64,000 bases of DNA. It comes from CAMCXE01 sp046347475 (lineage in GTDB: Bacteria > Pseudomonadota > Gammaproteobacteria > Pseudomonadales > Cellvibrionaceae). The stretch covers positions 433,148 to 497,147 of the forward strand of contig JAXMGD010000004.1 of the NCBI GenBank assembly GCA_046347475.1. The letters are read 5' to 3'. The notes under the pieces are model-generated. The model did no database searches and was not told where the DNA came from. It saw only the letters and a program-made list of their open reading frames with translations. Made by a program: the position numbers and the translations under genes. Below are positions 7,273 to 15,688 of the stretch, piece after piece (positions within the stretch are counted from its first letter, which is position 1; every line of letters starts with the position of its first letter).

Positions 7273-9591
7273 ATGCAACAGGGCGTGCCGGTCCATTATT
7301 TTGTCTGTTCGCTAGAGCAGGCCCATAAGGAGGTGCAACAGCAAAAACCCTGCGATCAGTGGATCTACGATTGGCCCAACACCGATTACAGCTGGCTGTT
7401 CGGCAATGAACACCCCGAGGTCACCCCACTGCCCGCTCACAGCCCGCTGGCCCGGCGCTATTACGACCAGGTGCTGGAAGACCTAGCCCACGCCGCTGGG
7501 CACAACCTGACTCAATGCGAGAGCCGCCGCCGGAGCCAGGCGGCACCGCCTGTACCCGGCGTCACCATTCACGTCAGTAGCCAACTGCCTAACACCACAC
7601 GCCGCCAGCCACCCCAGGATCCGAAGGGCCGTTTCAGTCAACTGAGCATCCGCTTTGCACCCGAGCACACGCCGCCCGGACCCCGCCCCTGCCCCGATCT
7701 GCCGCGCGAAGTGTTTGAAGAGCCGGTGGATTTTGACTGGGTGCTGTTCGGACCCGGTGGTGGCAATTTTCAGTGGCTGTGGCAAGCGGAGCAGGAGGGT
7801 GCCGAGGAAATCCTATTTGATTTTTATGCCCGTCCGTTGCGGTTTTATGCGGGGCAAACCAACAGCGGTACTCAAGAACCCACCCTGGGTACCTTGACCC
7901 TGAGCATGGCCCGTGTGGCCCAGCTCTCGGTGCGCTTTGCCCCCCGCCCACACCCGCCCTCCACCGCTGGACGCATCAATCACAATCAGCCCCTGCGTTA
8001 TCAGCTCACGACCGGCAAGGGGTATTTAAATGTTGCTCTGGTTTTGGAGCTTGAACATGAAACGAGCGGCCAGTTCGGGTTTATCCCGCTGGGCGCGAGC
8101 CTCGCGCCAGGCCAACTCCCGGCCCAGGGCGAATGGCCAACCCCCTGGGATGCCATGAGCGTCGATAGCCACGGCCTCATCCGCCATGATCACGCGCAGT
8201 TTATCGTTCGCGTGCCACGCCCAAACCCTGCTGAACTAGGGCTGCCCGGCTGGGGGAATTTTCGCCTGCGGGTGCTTTTATTGGCCTATGGCTATGACAC
8301 CCAGCCGCGTTTTGTCCTGAGCAACGCACTGGGTACAGAGGGCGATACGCGCATGTCCTGGAAGCCCATTGGGCTGCGCCACTGGCCGAGCCTGACCGCG
8401 TACATTCCCGGCAGCACACGGGGGATCATGGACCCGTTTGAGCTGCTCTACCCAGTCACTGCGATCCTCAACCAGGCCATTGGCTTTGAGGCGGTGTTTG
8501 AGCTGCACAACCTCACCACCTTTCGCTGGGTGGTCCAACTAACCAACCGCCTTGATTTTACGGTGGGGTTAATCGTGCAAGCGGCAGGCTGGCAGGCCTG
8601 GATAACCCTGGCCGCTGGGCAAACCCGCTACTTAAGCGGCGCCACAGCGGTGTCCGGTATGGGTAATTGGAATGCCTATCCGCTGCACCCGTTTTCACCA
8701 CTCTTCGGCTGGCACCGAAACTGGGGCAATGAGTTTATCCGCATGCTCGATGGGGAATGCCAGGTGTCATTCCGGGTGTACCTCACGGCACCGGATCAGG
8801 CCGACTGCATTCCACCTGGATTGCCTGCCTTACAGGCCGGGCTGCGCTGGCGCGCCAACCCCACGGATCTGGAACTGAGTTTTACCCCGCGCTGGTCTGC
8901 AATAAAGCGCTTTTCACGCAGCGGCGTGTATGAATACGATTTTACTAATGCCGATGACCCGATTCTGGAGCGAACGCCCGCCATCCGCCTGCCCGCCTAC
9001 GCAATACTCGATCCCGCTACTTATTTTGCCCAGGGCTACGATACCGCACCAGGTGATACCAGTCCCTGGCATAAGCGGCCCTGGTCCCAGGCTCTGCAGA
9101 TGCCCCTCATGTGCCAGGGGGAGAAACTCAGTGCCGAGGGATTGGAAACCCTTTGGGTGGCGGCTGACGACATTGCCCTGCTCATCCAACACGAGCATCT
9201 GACCTGGGTGGCGGCGCACTTGGGGATTGCTGAGGCGGTGATTATGGATGGCAACGATATCAGTTGGTTTGACATCGGACCGAATAACACCTGGCACAAC
9301 CTGTTGTGGATTAACCGTTTTTATACCCTCGCTGGAGTTGCCGTCGATGAAGCGGCGATGCGCGCGGCGTTTAACGCCATGCTCGCCCACTTTAGTGACG
9401 ACTGGCCCAACTATTACCGCACGTTAAGTGTTCATCAAGCCGTGCGTTTTGGCACTTTTTTAGACAATGGCGCGGCGGAGATGGGCACCTATGCGATAAA
9501 TGAAACGGGGAATTTGGCGGAAGCGAACACCTTGGACGTCAATGCGGTGAGCACTCGGTTTTTGTACCGCATTAACACTTTCACAGGCTAA
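7273..9591 (+). CDS. Large distal tail structural protein, unrecognised family
   Basis: 772 residues from the ATG at 7273, four bases after the tape measure stop; the frame is open further upstream but that part overlaps the tape measure. The protein is rich in Trp, Pro and beta-strand patterns. It has an internal repeat: QLSIRFAPEHTPPG near residue 125 and QLSVRFAPRPHPPS near residue 215. Strands and WxNLTTFRWVVQLTN-type segments suggest a beta-sandwich virion protein. Following the tape measure, it sits where distal tail or tail-fibre genes lie. I do not recognise its family and see no enzymatic motif. Confidence 0.6.
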   Translation: MQQGVPVHYFVCSLEQAHKEVQQQKPCDQWIYDWPNTDYSWLFGNEHPEVTPLPAHSPLARRYYDQVLEDLAHAAGHNLTQCESRRRSQAAPPVPGVTIHVSSQLPNTTRRQPPQDPKGRFSQLSIRFAPEHTPPGPRPCPDLPREVFEEPVDFDWVLFGPGGGNFQWLWQAEQEGAEEILFDFYARPLRFYAGQTNSGTQEPTLGTLTLSMARVAQLSVRFAPRPHPPSTAGRINHNQPLRYQLTTGKGYLNVALVLELEHETSGQFGFIPLGASLAPGQLPAQGEWPTPWDAMSVDSHGLIRHDHAQFIVRVPRPNPAELGLPGWGNFRLRVLLLAYGYDTQPRFVLSNALGTEGDTRMSWKPIGLRHWPSLTAYIPGSTRGIMDPFELLYPVTAILNQAIGFEAVFELHNLTTFRWVVQLTNRLDFTVGLIVQAAGWQAWITLAAGQTRYLSGATAVSGMGNWNAYPLHPFSPLFGWHRNWGNEFIRMLDGECQVSFRVYLTAPDQADCIPPGLPALQAGLRWRANPTDLELSFTPRWSAIKRFSRSGVYEYDFTNADDPILERTPAIRLPAYAILDPATYFAQGYDTAPGDTSPWHKRPWSQALQMPLMCQGEKLSAEGLETLWVAADDIALLIQHEHLTWVAAHLGIAEAVIMDGNDISWFDIGPNNTWHNLLWINRFYTLAGVAVDEAAMRAAFNAMLAHFSDDWPNYYRTLSVHQAVRFGTFLDNGAAEMGTYAINETGNLAEANTLDVNAVSTRFLYRINTFTG

Positions 9592-9774
9592 AAACGATTT
9601 TTATTTTTTATTTTTTATTTTTTGGTCGCCCACAACTGTAAGCAGCGCTTTAAATACCGCATTCAATTTATTGTTTAATTACGTTTTTAATATCATTTTA
9701 AATGGTCAATGCGTGTCGTTTTATTTTATTTCGCCGCCTATTTTTTTTCTACTATTGCCTTATCGACCACCACC
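9592..9774 (+). other. T-rich intergenic gap in prophage
   Basis: About 180 bases of low-GC sequence with tandem TTTTTATTTTTTAT-type runs near 9598-9622 and further T runs up to 9750. A frame is open from 9709 but its first 22 residues are low-complexity products of the T-rich tract, so I treat the ATG at 9775 as the gene start. No stable hairpin with a U-tail was found. A promoter for the distal tail genes could lie here, but no clear -35/-10 pair stands out. Confidence 0.45.
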
Positions 9775-10155
9775 ATGATTCAGCTAGACGGCCTTGTTTT
9801 ACCCAGCGGTTTACGCTGGAGTGATGAGTTTACTACTACGTCGGTGGCCCAATCCGCGCGCCGTACTTTAGATGGATCCCTGGTGGTGTTTTACGCTGAG
9901 CGGCGCGGCGGCAGGCCTATCACCCTGGAATCCGAGTCGGATGCCGCCTGGTGCACACGAGAACAGGTGGAAGCCTTGGCGCTGCGAGCGGCCAGCCCCG
10001 GCGCGCGCTTTACACTGCTGCTGCGCAATCAGGTCTGGACCGTCTTGTTCCGACACCACGAACCACCGGCCTTTGAAGCCACGCCTTTAATAAATCTGGC
10101 CTATCCACAGCCTACGGATTTTTACCTCGCCACACTCAAACTCATGACGCTTTAG
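9775..10155 (+). CDS. Phage tail-associated protein, uncharacterised small family
   Basis: 126 residues from the ATG at 9775. The sequence opens IQLDGLVLPSGLRWSDEF, then TTSVAQSARRTLDGSLVV, RGGRPITLESE, a REQVEALALRAASPG helix and FTLLLRNQVWTVLFRHH. I recall this pattern (DGL.LP..L.W.DEF ... GRPITL) in short tail proteins of Pseudomonas-type temperate phages, where the role is unassigned. It is predicted to be a compact beta protein. It sits alone between two T-rich gaps and in the middle of the distal tail genes. Confidence 0.6.
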   Translation: MIQLDGLVLPSGLRWSDEFTTTSVAQSARRTLDGSLVVFYAERRGGRPITLESESDAAWCTREQVEALALRAASPGARFTLLLRNQVWTVLFRHHEPPAFEATPLINLAYPQPTDFYLATLKLMTL

Positions 10156-10341
10156 CGACAGCAGCTCAGTTGCCTCATCGCCGCTTTACAACGTGCATTT
10201 CCATTCTGGCCGGCAAGCCTGCTCCTGAATCGTTTTGAATGTGTATTTCCTTATTTTCCTCGCCTCTTAATTTCTTCGCTTCGCAATTTTCTATTTATCG
10301 GTCTTTTTAATCGCTCGTTAATTAATCCCTAAAGGTTCGTT
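10156..10341 (+). other. T-rich intergenic gap before the 335-residue tail gene
   Basis: 186 bases, T-rich from about 10240 on (TTCCTTATTTTCCTCG, TTTTAATCGC). It ends with AAAGG at 10331-10335, a likely ribosome site for the ATG at 10342. No gene, hairpin or convincing promoter was seen. Confidence 0.4.
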
Positions 10342-11349
10342 ATGCCTATTCTCGACAACGAAATCCTGTGGCGTCCGGCGGCGCTGCAATCGGATACTCT
10401 GCCCGCGCAAAATGGCGGCCGCATGACATTCAGTCAGTTGGTCTCCGGCGTTAAAAACAATTTATTTCCCGACGTGTCCCAAGCCGAACGCTTAGCCGGT
10501 GCGGTGAAATGGCGTAAAGCCTTTATCCATATCAATAGCGCGCAGGATACGGCGTTATTGAACGTGCGCTTGTTTATCGATGCCCTTACACCGGCGGGCG
10601 ATTTTGTGACCTTTACGCCGGGCACACCCACCGATACCGAACAAAACATCGCCGGGCGCCCGTATGGTATTGGCGCATTGCAACTGGCCAGCAGCAGTGG
10701 CGCAACCCAGCTGCTGATTACCGCCGAACATGCTGAATACGCGACGCTTACGCCCTTTCGCACGGGCGATCTCATTCGCGTATCGGATCGCCCCAGCACC
10801 GGTGGCAGTGGCAATGAAGAGTGGGTGCTGATCACGGCGGTCAGTTACGAGGGGGCGAATGTGACCCTGGAGCTGGCGGCGCCCCTGTCCAACGCCTACG
10901 CTCCCGCCACGACCCTGGTCTCCAGCGTATGGCAGAGCGCCGCTATCGCGGGCAGATTCACGAACCCGGTCCTCACCAGCAGCACCGGCCAGCTGGATAC
11001 CGGCACCCAGGGCAACCTGATCGCCCACAACAAGGGTGCCATTGCCGAACACTGGACGCTCACTTTTTTGGACGCCACCAGCTTCACCATCAGTGGTGTT
11101 AGCCTCGGCAGCTTGCCCGCCCCCGGATCCATTACCGCCGACAGTTCGCCCATCAACCCGGCAACCAACAGCCCGTATTTCACGATTAAAGCGGCCAGTT
11201 GGAGTGGCGTATTTCAGGCGGGTGATCAGCTGAGCTTTGAAACCACTCCAGCCGCCATTCCCGTCTGGTATCGCCGTCAGGTCCCCGCCGGGACCTTCAG
11301 TTTGGCTAATGATCTGGCCTCGCTGGCCCTCCATGGGGAGAGCGCCTAG
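10342..11349 (+). CDS. Phage distal tail protein, unrecognised
   Basis: 335 residues. The N-terminus (MPILDNEILWRPAAL, QNGGRMTF) resembles tail proteins whose first residues describe a per-particle attachment segment. The rest is beta-rich with FTPGTPTDTEQNIAG, GTQGNLIAHNKGAIAEHWTLTF and ISGVSLGSLPAP phrases. The GxIAExWTLTFLDATSFTISG part looks like a beta-sandwich repeat often seen in phage proteins that handle measured data of virion surface, but I cannot name the family. It overlaps the next gene by one base (TAGTG), so the two are co-translated. Confidence 0.55.
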   Translation: MPILDNEILWRPAALQSDTLPAQNGGRMTFSQLVSGVKNNLFPDVSQAERLAGAVKWRKAFIHINSAQDTALLNVRLFIDALTPAGDFVTFTPGTPTDTEQNIAGRPYGIGALQLASSSGATQLLITAEHAEYATLTPFRTGDLIRVSDRPSTGGSGNEEWVLITAVSYEGANVTLELAAPLSNAYAPATTLVSSVWQSAAIAGRFTNPVLTSSTGQLDTGTQGNLIAHNKGAIAEHWTLTFLDATSFTISGVSLGSLPAPGSITADSSPINPATNSPYFTIKAASWSGVFQAGDQLSFETTPAAIPVWYRRQVPAGTFSLANDLASLALHGESA

Positions 11350-12197
11350 TGGCCCGCCTTGGCATTAAAAAAACCTTTGCTGCCGGTAATTTTGGTGATG
11401 GGGCGATTCTGGATTGGTTTAACCAGATGAAATCGACGCTGCTGAACGCCGGGTTTGTCCTGCGGCTGGAAACAGCCGATACCTTTGATGTGATTCAAGC
11501 GGGCGCAGCCGCAGGTCCCGCTCGGGATGATGTGGCTCACTGGGCGTTTCGCTATGAAAACCAGGGGGCCGATGGCGCCATCCTGGTCTACACCGTGTTT
11601 GGCAACCATATCGAGGATCCTGGCGCCATCACCCGCAGCCACTACATTGTCCACTCAGGTTTTGTCGGCACCCCTGCGCCGGAGGTCACCCTGTGGTTTG
11701 CCGCCGATGGCGCAACCGGTGGGTGGTGGATCCATGGGCTGCAACCCGATGCCAGCAGCAGTACCGGCGTTACCCACCGGATCGCCTTTGCCGGTACGAC
11801 CGCTCGGCGCTATGCCGCCGATACCTTTGAAGGCCTGTGTGCCCGCTACGGCGTCTGGGATCCAACCGGGAGCTGGAAGCCTGCCTATGCCCGCAACTTT
11901 GACGGCTCCCTCAACGTATTTGCCTCTACGATGACCTGGTCGCCCTTTGGGGAGGGCTGGGCCTACAGCGGCCGACGGCACCCCGGATCGCCCTTACCCA
12001 AAATGGCCGTCCCCATGTTCCCCAGCCGAGCCAATGGCGTTACGGCCTGTATCCTCGGTGAGCTGAATGACATCATGGTGCTGACCAACGGCTACGCCTC
12101 AGAGGAGACGGTCATGCCCGGTTGGATTGCCATGATTGGTGATGACTTCGCCCAGCCCTACGCCGTGCCCGCACCGGATGCCTTTACGCTGTTATGA
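11349..12197 (+). CDS. Phage distal tail protein, unrecognised
   Basis: 282 residues starting with GTG at 11349, whose first base is the last base of the upstream stop. It contains ILDWFNQMKSTLLNAGF, an ATGGWWIHGLQPDA aromatic loop and several Gly/Trp-rich strands. The aromatic surface and position suggest a baseplate or receptor-binding component. No glycosidase or peptidase motif is visible. The end overlaps the next start by four bases (ATGA), giving a coupled trio 10342-13726. Confidence 0.5.
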   Translation: MARLGIKKTFAAGNFGDGAILDWFNQMKSTLLNAGFVLRLETADTFDVIQAGAAAGPARDDVAHWAFRYENQGADGAILVYTVFGNHIEDPGAITRSHYIVHSGFVGTPAPEVTLWFAADGATGGWWIHGLQPDASSSTGVTHRIAFAGTTARRYAADTFEGLCARYGVWDPTGSWKPAYARNFDGSLNVFASTMTWSPFGEGWAYSGRRHPGSPLPKMAVPMFPSRANGVTACILGELNDIMVLTNGYASEETVMPGWIAMIGDDFAQPYAVPAPDAFTLL

Positions 12198-13726
12198 CGG
12201 CTCTCGGCACCTCGCTTGGCGTGACCTGGTATCTGAATATCCATGTCGCCTCCGGACCGACACAGTTAAAAAAACGCTTTGCCGCCGGCTGGGGTAAAAC
12301 AGAGGTCTTCGTAGCGCAGACCACTCGGTGGGATATCACCACCGAGAAATCCTGGCGTTTTGACAGCACCTGGTCGCTTCCGCTCGTCCATCAGCAGCGG
12401 TGGGTCTACGGTCTTAGGGTGGAGCGTTATCACCAGATTCGCTACGGCGATCTTCGCCAGCATCGCACACGACTGAGTAGTGGTTATGGCGATCAACCGG
12501 TGGTCCGGGGTCGATTCCGATTGCCCTATGCCGATTTACACCTCGCCCGCCAGCATTTTCATGCCGCCTATTGGTTAACCACCCGGCTGCAGGTCGCTCA
12601 GGCTCTAGCCTACGCCATTACCCAGGTTAATGTTCTGCGCACCCGATTCCTGCTGCCCTGGGCATTACTGGAGGATACCCACCTGCAAGCGGTGGTGAAT
12701 AATCCTGAGCTGGTATGGCAGGCGCATGCCGTACAATTGCTCAGTACAACCCTATCCTGCGACGAAGACAGCCCGGTGTGGATCGCCTCCTTGGATATTG
12801 CCAAGGTACAGGATTTTGCGCGCATCGCCATCGGCGATCTCATCACGCTCACCCTGGGGTTAGAGGTCTTTAAGCTCATCATCGACGGCAAAACCCTCTC
12901 CCGTGAATCCGCCGTTGAGCCCCGTTATACCCTGTCAGCCGTGTCGCCTGTGGCCCGGTTAGAGGCGCCGTTCGCGCATCCAGCACCGCTGTATCAGACA
13001 GCGGCCATCGCCGCCCACACGGCGGTGTTCAATCAAATAGGGCCGGTCGATTGGCAACTCCCCGTCTGGACGATTCCGGCCGGGCGCCTGATGCTGCAGG
13101 ACGTCACGCCGCTGGCCGCCGCTCGGCAGATCGTCAATGCCATCGGTGGTCTGCTGGAGAGCCAACCCGATGGGCGTGTTATCTGTCGGCGCCGCCATCC
13201 CATCAGCATTCCGGATTATGCCCATGCGGCAGTTGTGCATACCCTAAATGACGGCGACATCATCAGTTCCCGCGCCCAGATTGCCCCGATGAGAGGATTT
13301 AATCGGGTCACGCTGGCCAACGAGGAGGCTGCAACAGCGGCGTCAAGCGACCGCATTGAGTACCAGGCTGAGGATACTCAAAAGGGTACGGTGCGGGTGT
13401 ATCGAGGTGCCCTTCGAGCGGTGCAGTTGGTACACACGGGCCATCCCGCTACTCGGCTGGAGGCCCTCGGGGAGGTCAGCCGGACGGAGACGGAGCGGGT
13501 GGAATTTCTCGAAGGGGTGGCCAGCACCCGTTACCCCATTAACCGTGTCCTGGCGAGCCTGTGGCAACACCTTGATCTAGGCCCCCTGCGCTGGGAGGGC
13601 CAAACACTGACCGCCAGCACGGCCGGGTACAGCCTGCTGCAAATTACCTATGTCACCCACTCCTTGGACTGGGCGGTGCAGCTTGCCGCCGAGGAAGAGG
13701 TGCAATTTGTCCTGGTCGACGCCTAA
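12194..13726 (+). CDS. Phage tail hub / baseplate-like protein (putative)
   Basis: 510 residues. The N-terminal third is full of Trp/Tyr/Arg strands (RWDITTEKSWRFDSTWSL). The second half shows features of tail hub proteins: the PAGRLMLQDVTPLAAARQIV helix and a GGLLESQPDGRVICRRRH hairpin, then AQIAPMRGFNRVTLANE. In Mu-like and siphovirus hubs the phrase A...I...GG.....DG.I....R is common. It precedes two small genes that also look hub-related (14291 and 14614). I rate hub as the best guess, not a firm call. Confidence 0.5.
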   Translation: MTALGTSLGVTWYLNIHVASGPTQLKKRFAAGWGKTEVFVAQTTRWDITTEKSWRFDSTWSLPLVHQQRWVYGLRVERYHQIRYGDLRQHRTRLSSGYGDQPVVRGRFRLPYADLHLARQHFHAAYWLTTRLQVAQALAYAITQVNVLRTRFLLPWALLEDTHLQAVVNNPELVWQAHAVQLLSTTLSCDEDSPVWIASLDIAKVQDFARIAIGDLITLTLGLEVFKLIIDGKTLSRESAVEPRYTLSAVSPVARLEAPFAHPAPLYQTAAIAAHTAVFNQIGPVDWQLPVWTIPAGRLMLQDVTPLAAARQIVNAIGGLLESQPDGRVICRRRHPISIPDYAHAAVVHTLNDGDIISSRAQIAPMRGFNRVTLANEEAATAASSDRIEYQAEDTQKGTVRVYRGALRAVQLVHTGHPATRLEALGEVSRTETERVEFLEGVASTRYPINRVLASLWQHLDLGPLRWEGQTLTASTAGYSLLQITYVTHSLDWAVQLAAEEEVQFVLVDA

Positions 13727-13743
13727 TAACCGAGAACATACCC

Positions 13744-14250
13744 ATGGCCAATGCCACTCTACGCGTTCAATTTGGTCTGCCCGAGGGGACGGAGGCCGAC
13801 GGCCATTTGTCGGCCGAAGTCGATACCCGTCCGGACGGACTCAACAGCGGGCGCAGCGCGTTTAACCCCGGTGAAACCGCTTATATTTTGGTGTTCAAAA
13901 CCCAGAATGTGTCCATCACCGATGTGGTCTGCTCCGCCGGATCGCTGACCCCACAGGGGACTGCACTGGTCAGGGTGAGCGACGAAGTGATGTTTGAAGA
14001 TACCGACAGCGCTACGCTGACCAAACCCGTCCAGGGCACGCTCTCAGCGCCTGTGTGGTACGGCCGCAATCTCGGTAACCTCACCCTGCAGAGCGACACG
14101 CTCACGGTCAAAGCCGCCACCAAGGGCGTCGGCGTAGCCAAGGTTCAGTATGACACCCTGGCGCTGGTCTACGCCCTCGCCTCACCGGCCCTACTCAATG
14201 GCGAAACCGATTTTAGTATTTTGGCCCTGATTAAAGGCACTGCGGCTTGA
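13744..14250 (+). CDS. Phage structural protein, unrecognised
   Basis: 168 residues, 17 bases after the previous gene. All-beta pattern: LRVQFGLPEGTEAD, GETAYILVFKTQNVSITDVV, LVRVSDEVMFEDTDSATL. It reads like an immunoglobulin-type or receptor-binding accessory domain. No known motif was found. The stop codon lies inside the first unit of a 12-base tandem repeat (14244-14279), so the gene end may have been changed by repeat slippage. Confidence 0.5.
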   Translation: MANATLRVQFGLPEGTEADGHLSAEVDTRPDGLNSGRSAFNPGETAYILVFKTQNVSITDVVCSAGSLTPQGTALVRVSDEVMFEDTDSATLTKPVQGTLSAPVWYGRNLGNLTLQSDTLTVKAATKGVGVAKVQYDTLALVYALASPALLNGETDFSILALIKGTAA

Positions 14251-14279
14251 TCGAAGGCTTGATCGAAGGCTTGATCGAA
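14244..14279 (+). repeat. Three perfect 12-bp tandem repeats
   Basis: The unit GGCTTGATCGAA occurs three times head to tail at 14244-14255, 14256-14267 and 14268-14279. The first copy contains the TGA stop (14248-14250) of the upstream gene, and the array fills most of the gap to the next ATG at 14291. Because the unit is 12 bases, copy changes would leave the upstream stop intact and change only spacer length. It may be a slippage product or alter spacing for the next gene. Confidence 0.9.
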
Positions 14280-14290
14280 CCTAAAACAGC

Positions 14291-14617
14291 ATGATTATCG
14301 AAACCTATCGAGGGGATGGCGCGCGGGAGGGAGCGCCTATCACTGAGCCGCTGCTGGCGGATGACGCCCTGCTGCCCAGAGGGATCGCAGAACTGGATGC
14401 CCACGCGCAGGCGTTTAATCAACTCACGCTTGAGGTGGTATTCCGACCGGGCATGCGTCTTGGCCAGTTAATCGAAGCCCAGGATCCCGCCAGCCCCCAC
14501 CCCTACCGCGCCAAAATCACCGGCATCCAAATCCAGATTACTGAGGCGAGTATCGAGATGCAGCTCCGTCTGGAACAACCCCGTTTAGACCCGTCCCACT
14601 TAGCGCTGACCCGATGA
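14291..14617 (+). CDS. Small phage tail protein, hub-associated (putative)
   Basis: 108 residues beginning MIIETYRGDGAREG. It has ELDAHAQAFNQLTLEVVFRPG, then MRLGQLIEAQDPASPHPYRAKITG and a strand pair ending EMQLRLEQP. The GQL(I/V)E..D....PYR.K(I/V)TGI pattern is an OB-like fold also found at the ends of tail hub proteins, suggesting a hub domain carried on its own gene. It overlaps the next start by four bases (ATGA). Confidence 0.5.
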   Translation: MIIETYRGDGAREGAPITEPLLADDALLPRGIAELDAHAQAFNQLTLEVVFRPGMRLGQLIEAQDPASPHPYRAKITGIQIQITEASIEMQLRLEQPRLDPSHLALTR

Positions 14618-14832
14618 GTTTTGCCTTAACCGAACTGAGCCAGCTCTTGGCGCCCCGGCAACCGATCCTGGGGGTCGTTATGGCGCGCAACGGTGAGCAG
14701 GTCTCGGTCGCAACCCCCCAAGGCCTGATCACCGCCCGCGCACTCACCCCGCTCAACACCGGTGAGCGGGTGCTCATTAATGCGGGCAGTGCCAGCAGAG
14801 CCCCCGTCGCCAGGGTGTCGTTCTCCGTTTAA
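14614..14832 (+). CDS. Small phage protein, 72 residues
   Basis: The sequence (ILGVVMARNGEQVSVATPQG, ARALTPLNTGERVLIN) predicts a five-strand OB or SH3-like barrel. Comparable short barrels follow hub genes in some temperate siphophages; their role is unknown to me. Start ATG overlaps the previous stop. A terminator follows at 14868, so this is the last gene of the distal tail unit. Confidence 0.5.
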   Translation: MSFALTELSQLLAPRQPILGVVMARNGEQVSVATPQGLITARALTPLNTGERVLINAGSASRAPVARVSFSV

Positions 14833-14867
14833 CACCCGCTCAATCGTTACTTTTTGACCTTCACACA

Positions 14868-14889
14868 CCCGCCCTTCGGCGGGTTTTTT
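14868..14889 (+). terminator. Rho-independent terminator after the tail genes
   Basis: CCCGCC (14868-14873), loop CTTC, GGCGGG (14878-14883), then six T residues. The UUCG-type loop and U-tract make a strong intrinsic terminator. It separates the tail genes from the lysis cassette that begins at 14907. Confidence 0.85.
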
Positions 14890-14906
14890 CGTTCTGGAGC
14901 CTTCCT

Positions 14907-15206
14907 ATGACAACACCTGCCCCCGCTAGCCCCAACGACACACCCTTGTACCTGCGCCCGGATGATCTCGACGACCTCTTAACCCGCGCCGCCGAGCGCG
15001 GAGCGGAGCGGGTACTGGCCCACCTGGGACTGGAAAACGGCCACGCCGCTCGCGATATCCGCGACTTGCGGGATCTGGTCGAGGCCTGGCGAGAAGCCCG
15101 CCATACCGCCTGGCAAACCTTCATCAAAATCCTCACCACCAGCATCCTGATGGCCCTGATTCTCGGTGCGGCTTTTAAATTAAAAATATTGGGAGACGGC
15201 CAATGA
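14907..15206 (+). CDS. DUF6127-like membrane protein, start of lysis cassette
   Basis: 99 residues. The N-terminal half is acidic/basic and helical (LYLRPDDLDDLLTRAAERGA, RDIRDLRDLVEAWREAR), followed by one transmembrane helix near residues 75-92 (FIKILTTSILMALILGAAF). This arrangement, with the AARDIRDLRDL(V/L)xAWRxARxTAW phrase, fits DUF6127 proteins coded next to phage holins. It may work as a holin partner or anti-holin; that is inference. Its stop overlaps the holin start (ATGA). Confidence 0.65.
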   Translation: MTTPAPASPNDTPLYLRPDDLDDLLTRAAERGAERVLAHLGLENGHAARDIRDLRDLVEAWREARHTAWQTFIKILTTSILMALILGAAFKLKILGDGQ

Positions 15207-15688
15207 TTGAGACACTGTTAGGGGGTTTATTGGGCGGCGCCTTTCGCTTGGCACCGGAGCTGCTGAAGTGGCTGGATCGCGCCGGGGAGCGCCGCCACGA
15301 ATTGGCCATGCAGGATAAGGCCCTCGAGTTTGAAAAAGTGCGCGGCGCCCAGCGCATGGCCGAGATCAACGCCAATGCCGACCTCGCCTGGAATACCGGC
15401 AGCCTGGACGCACTACGGGAGGCCCTGCGGGGGCAAAGCGTACAAACCGGCGTGCGCTGGGCCGATGCGCTCTCCACATCCGTAAGGCCGGTGATTACCT
15501 ATAGCTTTATGGCACTCTACGCAGCGGCTAAAGTCGCGACCTTTGCGCTTGCCGTTGGCACTGCAGCAGACTGGACTCATGCACTGGCCCAGGTGTGGAA
15601 CGCAGCCGATCAAGCCTTATGGGCCGGGATTTTAAACTTCTGGTTTTTAGGACGCACCCTCGACAAAATGCATCGGGGGATCTCATGA
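15203..15688 (+). CDS. Phage holin, 3TM (GTA_holin_3TM-like)
   Basis: 161 residues. A hydrophobic/amphipathic N-terminus (TLLGGLLGGAFRLAPELLKW) is followed by a charged helix (HELAMQDKALEFEK, GAQRMAEI) and two C-terminal membrane helices (TYSFMALYAAAKVATFALAV, and ALWAGILNFWFLGRTLDKM). The SVRPVITY entry to the membrane part and the FLGRTL ending match the 3TM holin family. It would form inner-membrane holes that release the endolysin encoded next. Overlaps both neighbours by four bases. Confidence 0.8.
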   Translation: MIETLLGGLLGGAFRLAPELLKWLDRAGERRHELAMQDKALEFEKVRGAQRMAEINANADLAWNTGSLDALREALRGQSVQTGVRWADALSTSVRPVITYSFMALYAAAKVATFALAVGTAADWTHALAQVWNAADQALWAGILNFWFLGRTLDKMHRGIS

